Below are positions 51,669 to 59,531 of a DNA stretch of 64,000 nucleotides, piece after piece. This stretch comes from Kribbella pittospori (GTDB taxonomy: Bacteria > Actinomycetota > Actinomycetes > Propionibacteriales > Kribbellaceae). Each line of letters begins with the position of its first letter. Positions within the stretch are counted from its first letter, which is position 1. The stretch is taken from contig NZ_SJKB01000003.1 in the NCBI RefSeq assembly GCF_004331465.1, forward strand, positions 1-64,000, given 5' to 3'. The notes under the pieces were generated by a model. It saw nothing but the letters and a program-made list of their open reading frames with translations, was not told the DNA's origin and searched no databases. Both the position numbers and the translations under genes were made by a program.

Positions 51669-52816
51669 ATCGAGACATGGTCACGATCCTCGCGCTCACC
51701 ACGCTGTGGACACTGGTGGTCGCGGCAATCGGTGGCGCGATCCTGTGGCAGTTCCGGCGTCGTTCGCTGCGCATCACGATGATCGTGGCGGCGCTTGCGC
51801 CGATGGCGGCTGCGCTCGCGGCGGTGCTGCAGAGCGTGCGGGCGATGTTCATCTCCGAGCATGACTCGTGGGTGGTGCTGTGGACGCTGGCGTTCGCCGC
51901 CTTGCTCGGGCTCGGGATGTCCGTGCTCCTCGGTCAATGGATCAGCACAGGATCGCGGGAGGTCGGCCGGCGGCTTCGCCATCTGGGTACGTCGTACGAG
52001 CCGTCCGAGGTGGTCAGGGGCGCGGTCCCCGCGGAGTTGGCGGCGCTGACGGAGGAGCTGGAGCTGACGCGGCGCAAGCTGGCCGCGTCCAACGAGCGCG
52101 AGCGTGCGCTCGAGTCCAGCCGGCGGGAGCTGGTCGCGTTCATGTCGCACGATCTGCGTACGCCGCTCGCCGGGTTGCGGGCCGTCTCGGAAGGACTCGA
52201 GGACGGCGTGGTCGACGACGTACCGGGGGCGCTACGGCAGATGCGGTCGACCGTGGATCGCATGACCGGATTGGTTGACGATCTGTTCGAGTTGTCGCGG
52301 TTGTCGGCGGCGCCGTTGCCGCGGCGGCGGTCGGCGGTCAGTCTGCGTGAGCTCGCGGAGGACGTGGCGGGGGAGAACGGTGAGCACGCACGGGCATCCG
52401 GCGTGCGGCTGGCGGTCTCGACGCCGGGTGGTGACGATCGGCTCGCGGTTCAAGGCGATCCCGACGAGCTGACCCGCGCGGTGACGAACCTGGTCGGCAA
52501 CGCGATCCGTCACACCGAACCAGGCGGGACGGTCACCCTGACAGTCGACCGTGAGGCTGACGGCCGCGTGCGCCTCGCCGTGACCGACGCGTGTGGCGGC
52601 ATTCCGACCGACGATCTGGAACGCGTCTTCGACGTCGGCTGGCGCGGCGACGAACAACGCACCCCCGCCAACGCCGCCGGCTCGAGCGGCGGAGGCCTAG
52701 GCCTGGCAATAGCCCGCGGCGTAGTCGAATCGCACGACGGCACCATCGGCGTCACCAACATCGCCGGCGGCTGCGCCTTCCAAATAGACCTCCCCCCAGT
52801 CTCAGCCAACAACTAA
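51665..52816 (+). CDS. Sensor histidine kinase (second system)
   Basis: A 383-aa kinase. Three N-terminal hydrophobic helices (ILALTTLWTLVVAAIGGAILW, MIVAALAPMAAALAAVL, WTLAFAALLGLGMSVLLG) have almost no external loop, suggesting sensing within or near the membrane. A coiled HAMP-like linker, HisKA with His162 in VAFMSHDLRTPL and HATPase boxes (NLVGNAIRH, TDACGGIP, GGGLGLAIARG) follow. Its last ~60 codons shift to C-rich and rarer codons (CTA, ATA, GTA). ATG 51665 overlaps the regulator stop. Confidence 0.9.
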   Translation: MNRDMVTILALTTLWTLVVAAIGGAILWQFRRRSLRITMIVAALAPMAAALAAVLQSVRAMFISEHDSWVVLWTLAFAALLGLGMSVLLGQWISTGSREVGRRLRHLGTSYEPSEVVRGAVPAELAALTEELELTRRKLAASNERERALESSRRELVAFMSHDLRTPLAGLRAVSEGLEDGVVDDVPGALRQMRSTVDRMTGLVDDLFELSRLSAAPLPRRRSAVSLRELAEDVAGENGEHARASGVRLAVSTPGGDDRLAVQGDPDELTRAVTNLVGNAIRHTEPGGTVTLTVDREADGRVRLAVTDACGGIPTDDLERVFDVGWRGDEQRTPANAAGSSGGGLGLAIARGVVESHDGTIGVTNIAGGCAFQIDLPPVSANN

Positions 52817-52944
52817 GCACCTCAAGCTCACCGCGCAGCCGAGCTCCTGCAGCTCACCGCCGAGCTGAGCTCGTTCACCACCGCCGCGCCGAGCTCCTCC
52901 AGGTCGCCTGTGTGTGCCGTCGCTCGGCACTTCTTCTTTCTGCT

Positions 52945-52964
52945 GCTCCGGCTCAGGCCGGAGC
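52945..52964. terminator. Convergent-gene hairpin
   Basis: GCTCCGGC-TCAG-GCCGGAGC is a perfect 8-bp stem with a 4-base loop lying at the end of the epimerase gene and downstream of the histidine kinase. There is no T-tract on either side, but TTCTTCTTT precedes it on the + strand. It is likely a bidirectional, non-canonical terminator. Confidence 0.5.
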
Positions 52965-53990
52965 TGGGTCTGTGGACTGGAGGAGGTTGGCTAGGCCGGT
53001 TGCCAGGTCGTAGGTCGGTTTCCAGCCGAGTTGGTCGCGGAGGCGATCGGAGTTCGCGGTGATGTGGCGGACGTCGCCGAGGCGGTATTGGCCGGTGGTG
53101 ACTGGGGGCGGGCCGTTGTAGGCGCGCGAGAGTTCGGCGGCTACGTCTCCGATCGTGTGGATAGTTCCGCTGCCGACGTTGTAGGCGGTGAATGGCTCGG
53201 ACAGCGCTCCGGCGGCGGCGCTCACGGCGGTGGCGATGTCGTGGACATGAATGAAGTCGCGGCGTTGCCGGCCGTCCTCGAAGACCGTCGGCGCCTCGCC
53301 CCGCTCCAGCGTGGACCGGAAGATCGCCGCGACCCCGGCGTACGGCGTGTTCCGCGGCATGCCGGGGCCGTAGACGTTGTGAAACCGGAGCGCGCTCACT
53401 CGGCCGCCGGTCTCGCGCGCCCAGGAGGCAGCGAGGTGTTCACCGTTGAGCTTGCTGGCCGCATACGCATTCCGCGGATCCAGTACGGCGTCCTCCTCGA
53501 CGAGACCGGGCCGGAGTTGGGCGCCGCACCGCGGGCAGGGTGGTTCGAAGCGGCCGGCGTCGAGATCTTCGGTCTGGCGCGGACCGGGCGCGACATGACC
53601 GTGTACGTCGCAGTCGTACCGGCCCTCGCCGTACACGACCATCGAGCTTGCGTAGACGAGGCGCCGGACCTTCGCGTGCGCGAGTCCGCGGAGGAGGATC
53701 GCCGTACCGAGGCTGTTGCTGGAGACGTAGTCGTCCAGATCGTCGAGGTCGACCCCGAGGCCGACCTTCGCGGCCAGGTGGACGACGGTGTCGATGCCGC
53801 GGAGCGCTCTCTGAACGACCTCGGCGTCGCGGACGTCGCCGACGATCAGCCCGGGCCGCGACGCGGGTTTGTGCGCGTGGACGTCGGGGCGGAAGGAATC
53901 GAGTACGACGACCTCGTGGCCCTCGGCAACGAGCTGGGTGTGGACGTGCCGGCCGATGAAGCCGGCCCCGCCGGTCAGTAGGACTCTCAC
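52953..53990 (-). CDS. NAD-dependent nucleotide-sugar epimerase, possibly dTDP-L-rhamnose 4-epimerase-like
   Basis: A 345-aa extended SDR. The NAD site is LLTGGAGFIG, the catalytic residues are Ser in VYASSMVVYG and Tyr/Lys in NAYAASKLNGE, and the ending is NVGSGTIHTIGDVA...YRLGDVRHITANS. An insertion at residues ~125-160 contains CDVHG and CPRCG, a zinc-ribbon-like feature I associate with the dTDP-L-rhamnose 4-epimerase group. GTG 53990 overlaps the MTA-phosphorylase stop (GTGA); the longer frame upstream is antisense of that gene. It would feed the neighbouring glycosyltransferases. Confidence 0.85.
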   Translation of the reverse strand: MRVLLTGGAGFIGRHVHTQLVAEGHEVVVLDSFRPDVHAHKPASRPGLIVGDVRDAEVVQRALRGIDTVVHLAAKVGLGVDLDDLDDYVSSNSLGTAILLRGLAHAKVRRLVYASSMVVYGEGRYDCDVHGHVAPGPRQTEDLDAGRFEPPCPRCGAQLRPGLVEEDAVLDPRNAYAASKLNGEHLAASWARETGGRVSALRFHNVYGPGMPRNTPYAGVAAIFRSTLERGEAPTVFEDGRQRRDFIHVHDIATAVSAAAGALSEPFTAYNVGSGTIHTIGDVAAELSRAYNGPPPVTTGQYRLGDVRHITANSDRLRDQLGWKPTYDLATGLANLLQSTDPAPA

Positions 53991-54769
53991 CAGAGGTCCT
54001 CCGCCGCCGTACCGTCGAGCACATGCCGGCAGCTGCAATCGGCGTCCGGCTTCGGCAGCTGACTGATCACCTCGATGACGAGACCCCTGAGTCGCTCGAT
54101 GCTGTGCTCGAACGCCTCGAGGACCTCGGCCTGCGTGACGCCGCTGCCGGTCTCCACACCCGCATCGTGGTCGGTGACGACGGCGATCGAGGTGTAGCAG
54201 AGCGCGAGTTCCCGCGCGATGGACGCCTCGGGTGCGCCGGTCATGCCGACGACCGACCAACCCTGCGCCGCATGCCACCGAGACTCGGCGCGAGTCGAGA
54301 ACCGCGGTCCGTTGATCACCACCATCGTCCCTTCCGGTACGACGTTGCCGGTAGCAATCACCGTGGCCCGGCCGACCGGGCAGTACGGGTCGGCGGCCGA
54401 CGTGTGGACCACCGGCGTCTCGTCGTACACCGTGTGCGCGCGTCCCCAGGTGCGGTCGACGTACTGGTCGGGGACGACGAACGTCCCGGGAGTGAGCTCC
54501 GGTTTCAGCGAGCCGACCGCGCACGGCCCGAGGACCTGGCGGACGCCGAGCGACCGCAGCGCCCACAGGTTGGCGCGATAGTTGACGCGGTGCGGTGCGA
54601 AGCGGTGATCCGCGCCGTGCCGGGGGATGAACGCCACCTCGCGACCGTCCAGATCACCCACGACCGGCGGCTCGCTGGGCGCGCCGAACGGGGTGTCGAC
54701 CTCGACAGGTTTCGCGTCGGTCAGGAACGAGTAGAAGCCGGAACCGCCGATCACACCGATATCAGCCAT
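53987..54769 (-). CDS. mtnP: S-methyl-5'-thioadenosine phosphorylase
   Basis: A 260-aa trimeric purine-nucleoside-phosphorylase-type enzyme that cleaves methylthioadenosine to adenine and methylthioribose-1-phosphate. It shows IGVIGGSGFYSFL, IPRHGADHRFAPHRVNYRANLWALRSLGV (phosphate site), GTFVVPDQYVDRTWGR, the substrate segment GPRFSTRAESR, and GMTGAPEASIARELALCYTSIAVVTDHDAG. ATG 54769 is 7 bases after TAGCGT (minus strand 54777-54782). It is first in a two-gene unit with the sugar epimerase, an unusual pairing. Confidence 0.92.
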   Translation of the reverse strand: MADIGVIGGSGFYSFLTDAKPVEVDTPFGAPSEPPVVGDLDGREVAFIPRHGADHRFAPHRVNYRANLWALRSLGVRQVLGPCAVGSLKPELTPGTFVVPDQYVDRTWGRAHTVYDETPVVHTSAADPYCPVGRATVIATGNVVPEGTMVVINGPRFSTRAESRWHAAQGWSVVGMTGAPEASIARELALCYTSIAVVTDHDAGVETGSGVTQAEVLEAFEHSIERLRGLVIEVISQLPKPDADCSCRHVLDGTAAEDLW

Positions 54770-54861
54770 GGTCCCGACGCTAGTCGCGGCCGGAGCGATG
54801 ATTACCGGATTCGCCTCGTCCGTCAGCGCTCCGTAAGGGGTGATCGAATAGATTCGTGATG

Positions 54862-55341
54862 GTGTCCTGGGCGCTGCTCGCGATCGGTGTGGTGCTGCTG
54901 CTGTTCGGCGCCTACGCGAGCTGGACGGCCGGACGGCTGGATCGTCTGCACCACCGGGTCGACCTCGCCCGGGCGTCACTGGAGACTGAGCTCGCCCGGC
55001 GTTCCGCGCTGGTCGGTGAGCTAGGTGGCAGTGGGATGCTCGACCCCGCGTCGTCGCTGCTGCTGCTCGACGCGGCGCATCGCGCCCGGACCGCGTCGCC
55101 GGAGGAGCGCGAGCAGCGGGAGTCGGCGCTGACCCGCGCGATCCATGCCACCGGCACCGATGTCGAGCCGTGGACCGCTGAGCTGAACCTCGCGATGCGG
55201 CGGGTCCAGTTGGCACGCCGCTTCCACAACGACATCGTGGTGTCGACGCGCGAACTGCGCCGGCGGCGGCTGGTGAGCTGGTTCCGGCTGGCCGGGCACG
55301 CGCCGATGCCGACCACGATCGAGTTGGAGGACGGCAGTTGA
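54862..55341 (+). CDS. LemA-like membrane protein
   Basis: A ~159-aa protein. One N-terminal transmembrane helix (WALLAIGVVLLLFGAYASW) is followed by a long helical region (RLDRLHHRVDLARASLETELARRSALVGEL...) and the ending RRFHNDIVVSTRELRRRRLVSWFRLAGHAPMPTTIELED, which parallels the LemA ending (YNDxVxxYNTxIxxFP...G.......FE). The function is unknown. GTG 54862 is 7 bases after TAGATT (54849-54854); ATG 54859 is an alternative. Its stop overlaps the TTG start of the sigma-factor gene. Confidence 0.75.
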   Translation: MSWALLAIGVVLLLFGAYASWTAGRLDRLHHRVDLARASLETELARRSALVGELGGSGMLDPASSLLLLDAAHRARTASPEEREQRESALTRAIHATGTDVEPWTAELNLAMRRVQLARRFHNDIVVSTRELRRRRLVSWFRLAGHAPMPTTIELEDGS

Positions 55342-56300
55342 GCACCGACTTCGAGGATTTCGAGAAGCACCGGCATGAGTTGCGGGTGCACTGCTACCGG
55401 ATGCTCGGCTCGTACGACGACGCCGAGGACATGGTGCAAGAGACGTTCCTGCGGGCGTGGCGCCGGCGCGACGACTTCGAAGGCCGCTCTTCGCTGCGTG
55501 CCTGGCTCTACCGGATCGCGACCAACGCGTGCATCGACGACGTACGACGTCCGCAGCGTGTCCTCCCGTATCAGCTCGAACCGGCGTCGTTCCCGGCGAC
55601 CGCGCTCCCGCCTCGCGAGGATCTGCCGTGGCTGCAGCCGTTCCCCGACGTACTGCTCGATCGCGCCGAGGAGCCGGACGCGCAGGTCGTACGCCGGGAG
55701 ACGATCGAGCTGGCGTTCTTGGTGGCAATCCAGCAGTTGCCACCGCGGCAACGCGCCGTACTCATCTTCCGCGACGTCCTCGGCTGGCCCGCTCGGGACA
55801 CCGCCGACGCCACCGATCTGACCGTCGCGGCCGTCAACTCAGCCCTCCAACGCGCCCGTCCCGTCCTCCGCGACCACCTGCCCCCACACCGCTCCGAGTG
55901 GTCCGCCACCCCGTCATCCGCCGACGAACAAGCCCTCCTCCGCAAGTACGTCGCCGCCTGGGAAGCCGGCGACCCCGACGCCCTGGTCGCCCTGATGCAC
56001 GAGGACGTCCGCATCACCATGCCGCCGTACCCCTTCTGGTTCGAAGGCCTAGCCGCCGCCCGCCGCTCCCTGGCCCCCGACCTCAACCCGACCTACCGCG
56101 GCCACTGGCGCTTCCTCCCCACCACCGTCAACCACCAACCCACCCTCGCCGCCTACCTAAAACCCCCCGGCACCCCCACCCACACCCCCTTCGGCCTAGA
56201 CATCTTCCGAGTAGAACAAGGCCGAATAGCCGAAATAACCGCCTACGAAACCACCAACTTCTCCCTCTACAACCTGCCGGACTACTTGGCGTCGGCGTAG
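55338..56300 (+). CDS. ECF RNA polymerase sigma factor with SnoaL-like tail (second paralogue)
   Basis: A 320-aa sigma factor: region 2 LRVHCYRMLGSYDDAEDMVQETFLRAWR, region 4 [42 protein letters not shown], then a SnoaL-like domain (QALLRKYVAAWEAGDPDALVALMHEDVRITMPP). It is colinear with the gene at 23436. The TTG 55338 start overlaps the LemA-like stop (TTGA), a rare start codon in this window. The 3' half becomes strikingly C-rich with CTA, ATA and AAA codons. The last 19 bases overlap the convergent polymerase gene. Confidence 0.88.
   Translation: MSTDFEDFEKHRHELRVHCYRMLGSYDDAEDMVQETFLRAWRRRDDFEGRSSLRAWLYRIATNACIDDVRRPQRVLPYQLEPASFPATALPPREDLPWLQPFPDVLLDRAEEPDAQVVRRETIELAFLVAIQQLPPRQRAVLIFRDVLGWPARDTADATDLTVAAVNSALQRARPVLRDHLPPHRSEWSATPSSADEQALLRKYVAAWEAGDPDALVALMHEDVRITMPPYPFWFEGLAAARRSLAPDLNPTYRGHWRFLPTTVNHQPTLAAYLKPPGTPTHTPFGLDIFRVEQGRIAEITAYETTNFSLYNLPDYLASA
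56163..56189 (-). other. G-quadruplex motif antisense to the sigma-factor 3' end
   Basis: Four C-runs (6, 5, 3, 5) spaced by 4, 1 and 3 bases on the + strand give G3+N1-7 on the minus strand, about 110 bases before the sigma-factor stop. Confidence 0.55.
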
Positions 56301-57937
56301 GTTTTTGCGGTTGTGGTGGTGAAGGCGAAGTTGGTGGGGGTGGGGCCGAAGGTGAGAGTGCCGGCCAGGTTGCTGGCGGCTTGGATGGCTTCGGCGACGG
56401 TCGGGGCCTCTTCGGTGGGGCAGTGGACTATGACCTCGTCGTGTTGGAAGAAGACGAGTTCGGCTTTGAGGTCCGCCAGGGATTGGCGGAGGGCGGCGAG
56501 CATGAGGAGCGCCCAGTCGGCGGCGCTGCCTTGGACGACGAAGTTGCGGGTGAAGCGGCCGCGGGCTCTTGCGTGGCGGGCGTCGGTTTGCGGCTCGTCG
56601 GCGGGTGGACCTTCGAGCATCGCGTCGTCGAGCGGGGCGCCGGCCGGTGGGCAGGTGCGGCCTAGCCAGGTGCGGACGAGGCGGCCTTCCTCGCCGGCGC
56701 GTGCGGCGTCGTCGACGTACGCGACTGCCAGCGGGAAGCGTCTGCGCAGCATGGCCAGGTTCTTGAGCCCGTCGCCGGACGTCTGGCCGTAGATCGCGCC
56801 GAGTACGGCGAGCTTCGCCTTCGCGCGGTCACCGGAGAACGCCTGGTCCGACACAGCCTTGTAGAGATCACCGGGATCACTCGAGACCTCCATCAACGCC
56901 GGATCGCGAGAGATCGCGGCGAGGATACGCGGCTCGAGCTGGGACGCGTCCGCGACCACGAGGCTCCAGCCGGGGTCGGCGACGACCGCGCGACGGATCA
57001 CCTTGGGGATCTGCAAACCGCCACCGCCGTTGGTGATCCAGCGCCCCGAGACCGTCCCACCAGGCACGAACCCAGGCCGGAACCGGCCGTCATGCACCCA
57101 GTCCTGCAGCCAGGACCACCCGTTCGCCGTGTAGATCCGATAGAGCTTCTTGTACTCGACCAGCGGCACGACCGCCGGATGGTCGATCGTCTCCAGCTCC
57201 CACCGCCGGGTCGACTTCAGCTGGTACCCGGCCTGCTTGAACGCCTTCAGCACGTCCGCCGGCAGATCCGGCCGCACCCGCCGCCCGAACGCCGCCGACA
57301 CCTCGTCCGCGAGCTCGGTCAGCCGCCGCGGCTCACCGGTCCCGCCGAATCGCTCACCCAGCAGCTCGGTCAGCACGGCGCGATGGGCTTCCGAGCTCCA
57401 CGGCAAACCGGCCCGGTCCATCTCCGCGGCGACCAGCATCCCCGACGATTCCGATGCCGTGAGCAACCGCATCCGGTCCGGGTACTCCGCCTCTCCATGC
57501 CGCCGGAGCTGATCGGCGTACACCCGGAGCAGCGCCTCGAAGGCAACCGGCTCCTCCTGGATCTCGAACAAAGACGACTGCTCACCTGGTACGACGGCGC
57601 GCAGCGGCGGATCCGGTGGGACAGGCCCACCGCTCAGCCGCCCCCAAGCCGCAGCCGCCGAGCGTGGCTCGCCCAACCGGCCCGCATGCCCGAGCAGCAA
57701 CCCTTCGCTGTTCTCGATGTCGTAGCAGCGCTCCACCCGTACGCCGCCGGCCAGCAACCGTGGATAGATCTCGGCAGACGATCGCCACACCCACCGGGAC
57801 ACGTGCGGACGCGAACCGACCGCGCCTGCCAGCGACGGCTCATGCAGCACCGGACCAGCAGGCTGCCCATCCGGATGCAAGGCGACGAGCACAGCCCCGC
57901 CACCGTCCTCCGGCGCAATCGCCCACCGTTCATCCAC
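56282..57937 (-). CDS. Bifunctional 3'-5' exonuclease / DNA polymerase I-like protein
   Basis: A 551-aa family-A polymerase of the actinobacterial 'second PolA' type that lacks the 5' nuclease. The N-terminal ~170 residues form an exonuclease-like fold (VERCYDIENSEGLLLGHAG). The polymerase has motif A VVADASQLEPRIL (Asp330), motif B AKAKLAVLGAIYGQTS and motif C FFQHDEVIVHCP (Asp500), so the catalytic aspartates are present. It probably serves repair synthesis. GTG 57937 (VDERWAIAPEDGG) is 6 bases after GAGGAT; the longer frame to 58042 is low-complexity. The tail overlaps the sigma-factor tail by 19 bases. Confidence 0.88.
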   Translation of the reverse strand: MDERWAIAPEDGGGAVLVALHPDGQPAGPVLHEPSLAGAVGSRPHVSRWVWRSSAEIYPRLLAGGVRVERCYDIENSEGLLLGHAGRLGEPRSAAAAWGRLSGGPVPPDPPLRAVVPGEQSSLFEIQEEPVAFEALLRVYADQLRRHGEAEYPDRMRLLTASESSGMLVAAEMDRAGLPWSSEAHRAVLTELLGERFGGTGEPRRLTELADEVSAAFGRRVRPDLPADVLKAFKQAGYQLKSTRRWELETIDHPAVVPLVEYKKLYRIYTANGWSWLQDWVHDGRFRPGFVPGGTVSGRWITNGGGGLQIPKVIRRAVVADPGWSLVVADASQLEPRILAAISRDPALMEVSSDPGDLYKAVSDQAFSGDRAKAKLAVLGAIYGQTSGDGLKNLAMLRRRFPLAVAYVDDAARAGEEGRLVRTWLGRTCPPAGAPLDDAMLEGPPADEPQTDARHARARGRFTRNFVVQGSAADWALLMLAALRQSLADLKAELVFFQHDEVIVHCPTEEAPTVAEAIQAASNLAGTLTFGPTPTNFAFTTTTAKTYADAK

Positions 57938-58076
57938 CTCCCAATCCTCACACCTCCCACCGACAGTCCGTCCGCCGGCGACGAGGACGGTTCGATGGCG
58001 GCTTGTTCGACGGCTGGCGGGATGTACGGCGTCAGCCGCCAAACAACCCGCCAGCGGGCGGACGGAGCGACCGCCG

Positions 58077-58103
58077 TCAGGCCACTGGTGTCAGACTGGA
58101 CTT
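58077..58103. promoter_or_regulatory. pdxR promoter with PdxR-like half-sites
   Basis: TCAGGCCACT (58077-58086) matches TCAGTCCACT of the pdxS operator at 9 of 10 bases, and CTGGACT (58096-58102) resembles its other arm GTGGACT. CAGACT (58092-58097) is a possible -10, 6 bases before the pdxR ATG. It is a likely autoregulatory site. Confidence 0.5.
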
Positions 58104-59459
58104 ATGTGGCGGGAGATGGATCTCGACCCGGCGGACGGGACGAAGACCGAGCAGGTCGAGGCGCTGGTCCTGCGCCGGATCGAGCGCGGCGACCTGTCCA
58201 TCGGCTCACGCCTCCCCTCGGAACGCGTCCTGGCCGATCGACTCGGCGTCAGCCGGGTGACCGTCGTACGAGCGCTGGACCAACTGCGGACAGACGGCGT
58301 ACTGGAGACCAAACGAGGCTCCGGCACCCATGTCAGACCACTCGACCGCCTACTGGACCCGATCGCGCCGGCCTCGACAGTCACGGCGGGCGACGAGCCT
58401 GTCCTAGACCTCCGGTTCGCAACCACAGCGGCACCGCACGACGTGGCGGAAGTGGCAGCGCAAGTAGTCGAGAACGCCCTACCGCACGCCATGGGCGGAG
58501 ACGGTCCGCCACCCGGCGGGTCGCTGGAACTGCGCCAAGCCCTAGCAGAGCGCCTCACGATCGAGGGCGTGCCGACCGAGCCGGACCAGCTCACGCTGAC
58601 CGTAGGCGCAGCAGCCGGGCTGAACGCCGCACTGGCCGGACTGGACCTCGGACCGGGGGTAGCGATCACCGAGACACCGACGTACCCCGCTGCCTTCGAC
58701 CTGCTCCGCAAGCACCGCCTCGACGTGGCCGGCTGGCCCGCAGGCGTCTGGGACACCGACCAACTCGCCCACCTCTGCCGACGGCACCGTCCCAAGGTCA
58801 TCTACCTCCAGGCCGACAACCACAACCCCACCGGCCTCAGCATCCCGGCAGATCGCCGTACGACGATCATCGAGATCGCCCGCCGGTACGGCGCCGCACT
58901 GATCAGCGACGAGACCATGCGACCGCTCTGGCTGGCCAGTGGGGAACAAGCCGAGCCACTGAGTCGCTACCCGCGCACTGTGAGTGTCGGCTCGCTCTCG
59001 AAGACGGTGTGGGGCGGACTGCGCGTCGGCTGGGTCCGGACGGGCAAGCAGCTCCGCAGACGCATCAACACGGCCGCACAGCTCAGTGTGGCGTCGCCCA
59101 GCGCTCTCGACGACCTCCTGGCCCAGGCCATCATCCAGAAGCTCGACAAGGTGATCGGCCGCCGCCGTACCCGGCTGAGGGCGAACCTGATGGCGCTGGA
59201 GGCCGGTCTCAAGACGCTCGACGGTGTGGCGTGGCCCACGCCGACCGGAGGTATGACGCTCTGGCTCGAGCTGACCGAAGTACGCGCACGACGGGTGCTG
59301 GAGGCGGCGAGAGAGCACGGACTGCTGTTGGGGGCCGGAGACCTGTTCACACCAGAGGGCACGGACCGCCGTCATATCCGCATTCCGTTCACCGCGCCGC
59401 CTGCCACGCTCCGGCTGGTGGTGGCACGTCTGGGTACCGCGCTGGCTCAGTCCACTTGA
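58104..59459 (+). CDS. pdxR: MocR/PdxR-type transcriptional regulator (GntR HTH + aminotransferase-like domain)
   Basis: A 451-aa protein. The N-terminal winged helix (TEQVEALVLRRIERGDLSIGSRLPSERVLADRLGVSRVTVVRALDQL) is joined to a fold-type I aminotransferase domain (YLQADNHNPTGLSIP, and the PLP-Lys in VGSLSKTVWGGLRVGW). MocR proteins sense PLP with the aminotransferase domain. Lying directly upstream of pdxS on the same strand, it is the expected activator of pdxST. ATG 58104 is probably leaderless. Its stop codon lies inside the pdxS operator palindrome. Confidence 0.88.
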   Translation: MWREMDLDPADGTKTEQVEALVLRRIERGDLSIGSRLPSERVLADRLGVSRVTVVRALDQLRTDGVLETKRGSGTHVRPLDRLLDPIAPASTVTAGDEPVLDLRFATTAAPHDVAEVAAQVVENALPHAMGGDGPPPGGSLELRQALAERLTIEGVPTEPDQLTLTVGAAAGLNAALAGLDLGPGVAITETPTYPAAFDLLRKHRLDVAGWPAGVWDTDQLAHLCRRHRPKVIYLQADNHNPTGLSIPADRRTTIIEIARRYGAALISDETMRPLWLASGEQAEPLSRYPRTVSVGSLSKTVWGGLRVGWVRTGKQLRRRINTAAQLSVASPSALDDLLAQAIIQKLDKVIGRRRTRLRANLMALEAGLKTLDGVAWPTPTGGMTLWLELTEVRARRVLEAAREHGLLLGAGDLFTPEGTDRRHIRIPFTAPPATLRLVVARLGTALAQST

Positions 59460-59501
59460 TCCAAGGTGGACTGAGGATCGGTGCCCACTGCCCCCTAATC
59501 T
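59446..59501 (+). promoter_or_regulatory. pdxS promoter with PdxR operator palindrome
   Basis: CTCAGTCCAC (59446-59455) and its exact inverse GTGGACTGAG (59466-59475) are separated by 10 bases (TTGATCCAAG, itself partly symmetric). The half-site resembles the AAAGTGG-type motif I recall for the corynebacterial PdxR. A -10 box TAATCT lies at 59496-59501, so the operator covers the -35 side, suiting an activator. The left arm includes the last pdxR codons and overlaps its TGA. Confidence 0.7.
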
Positions 59502-59531
59502 GGAGGGGAGCCCCACGACCAGGAGGATGTA

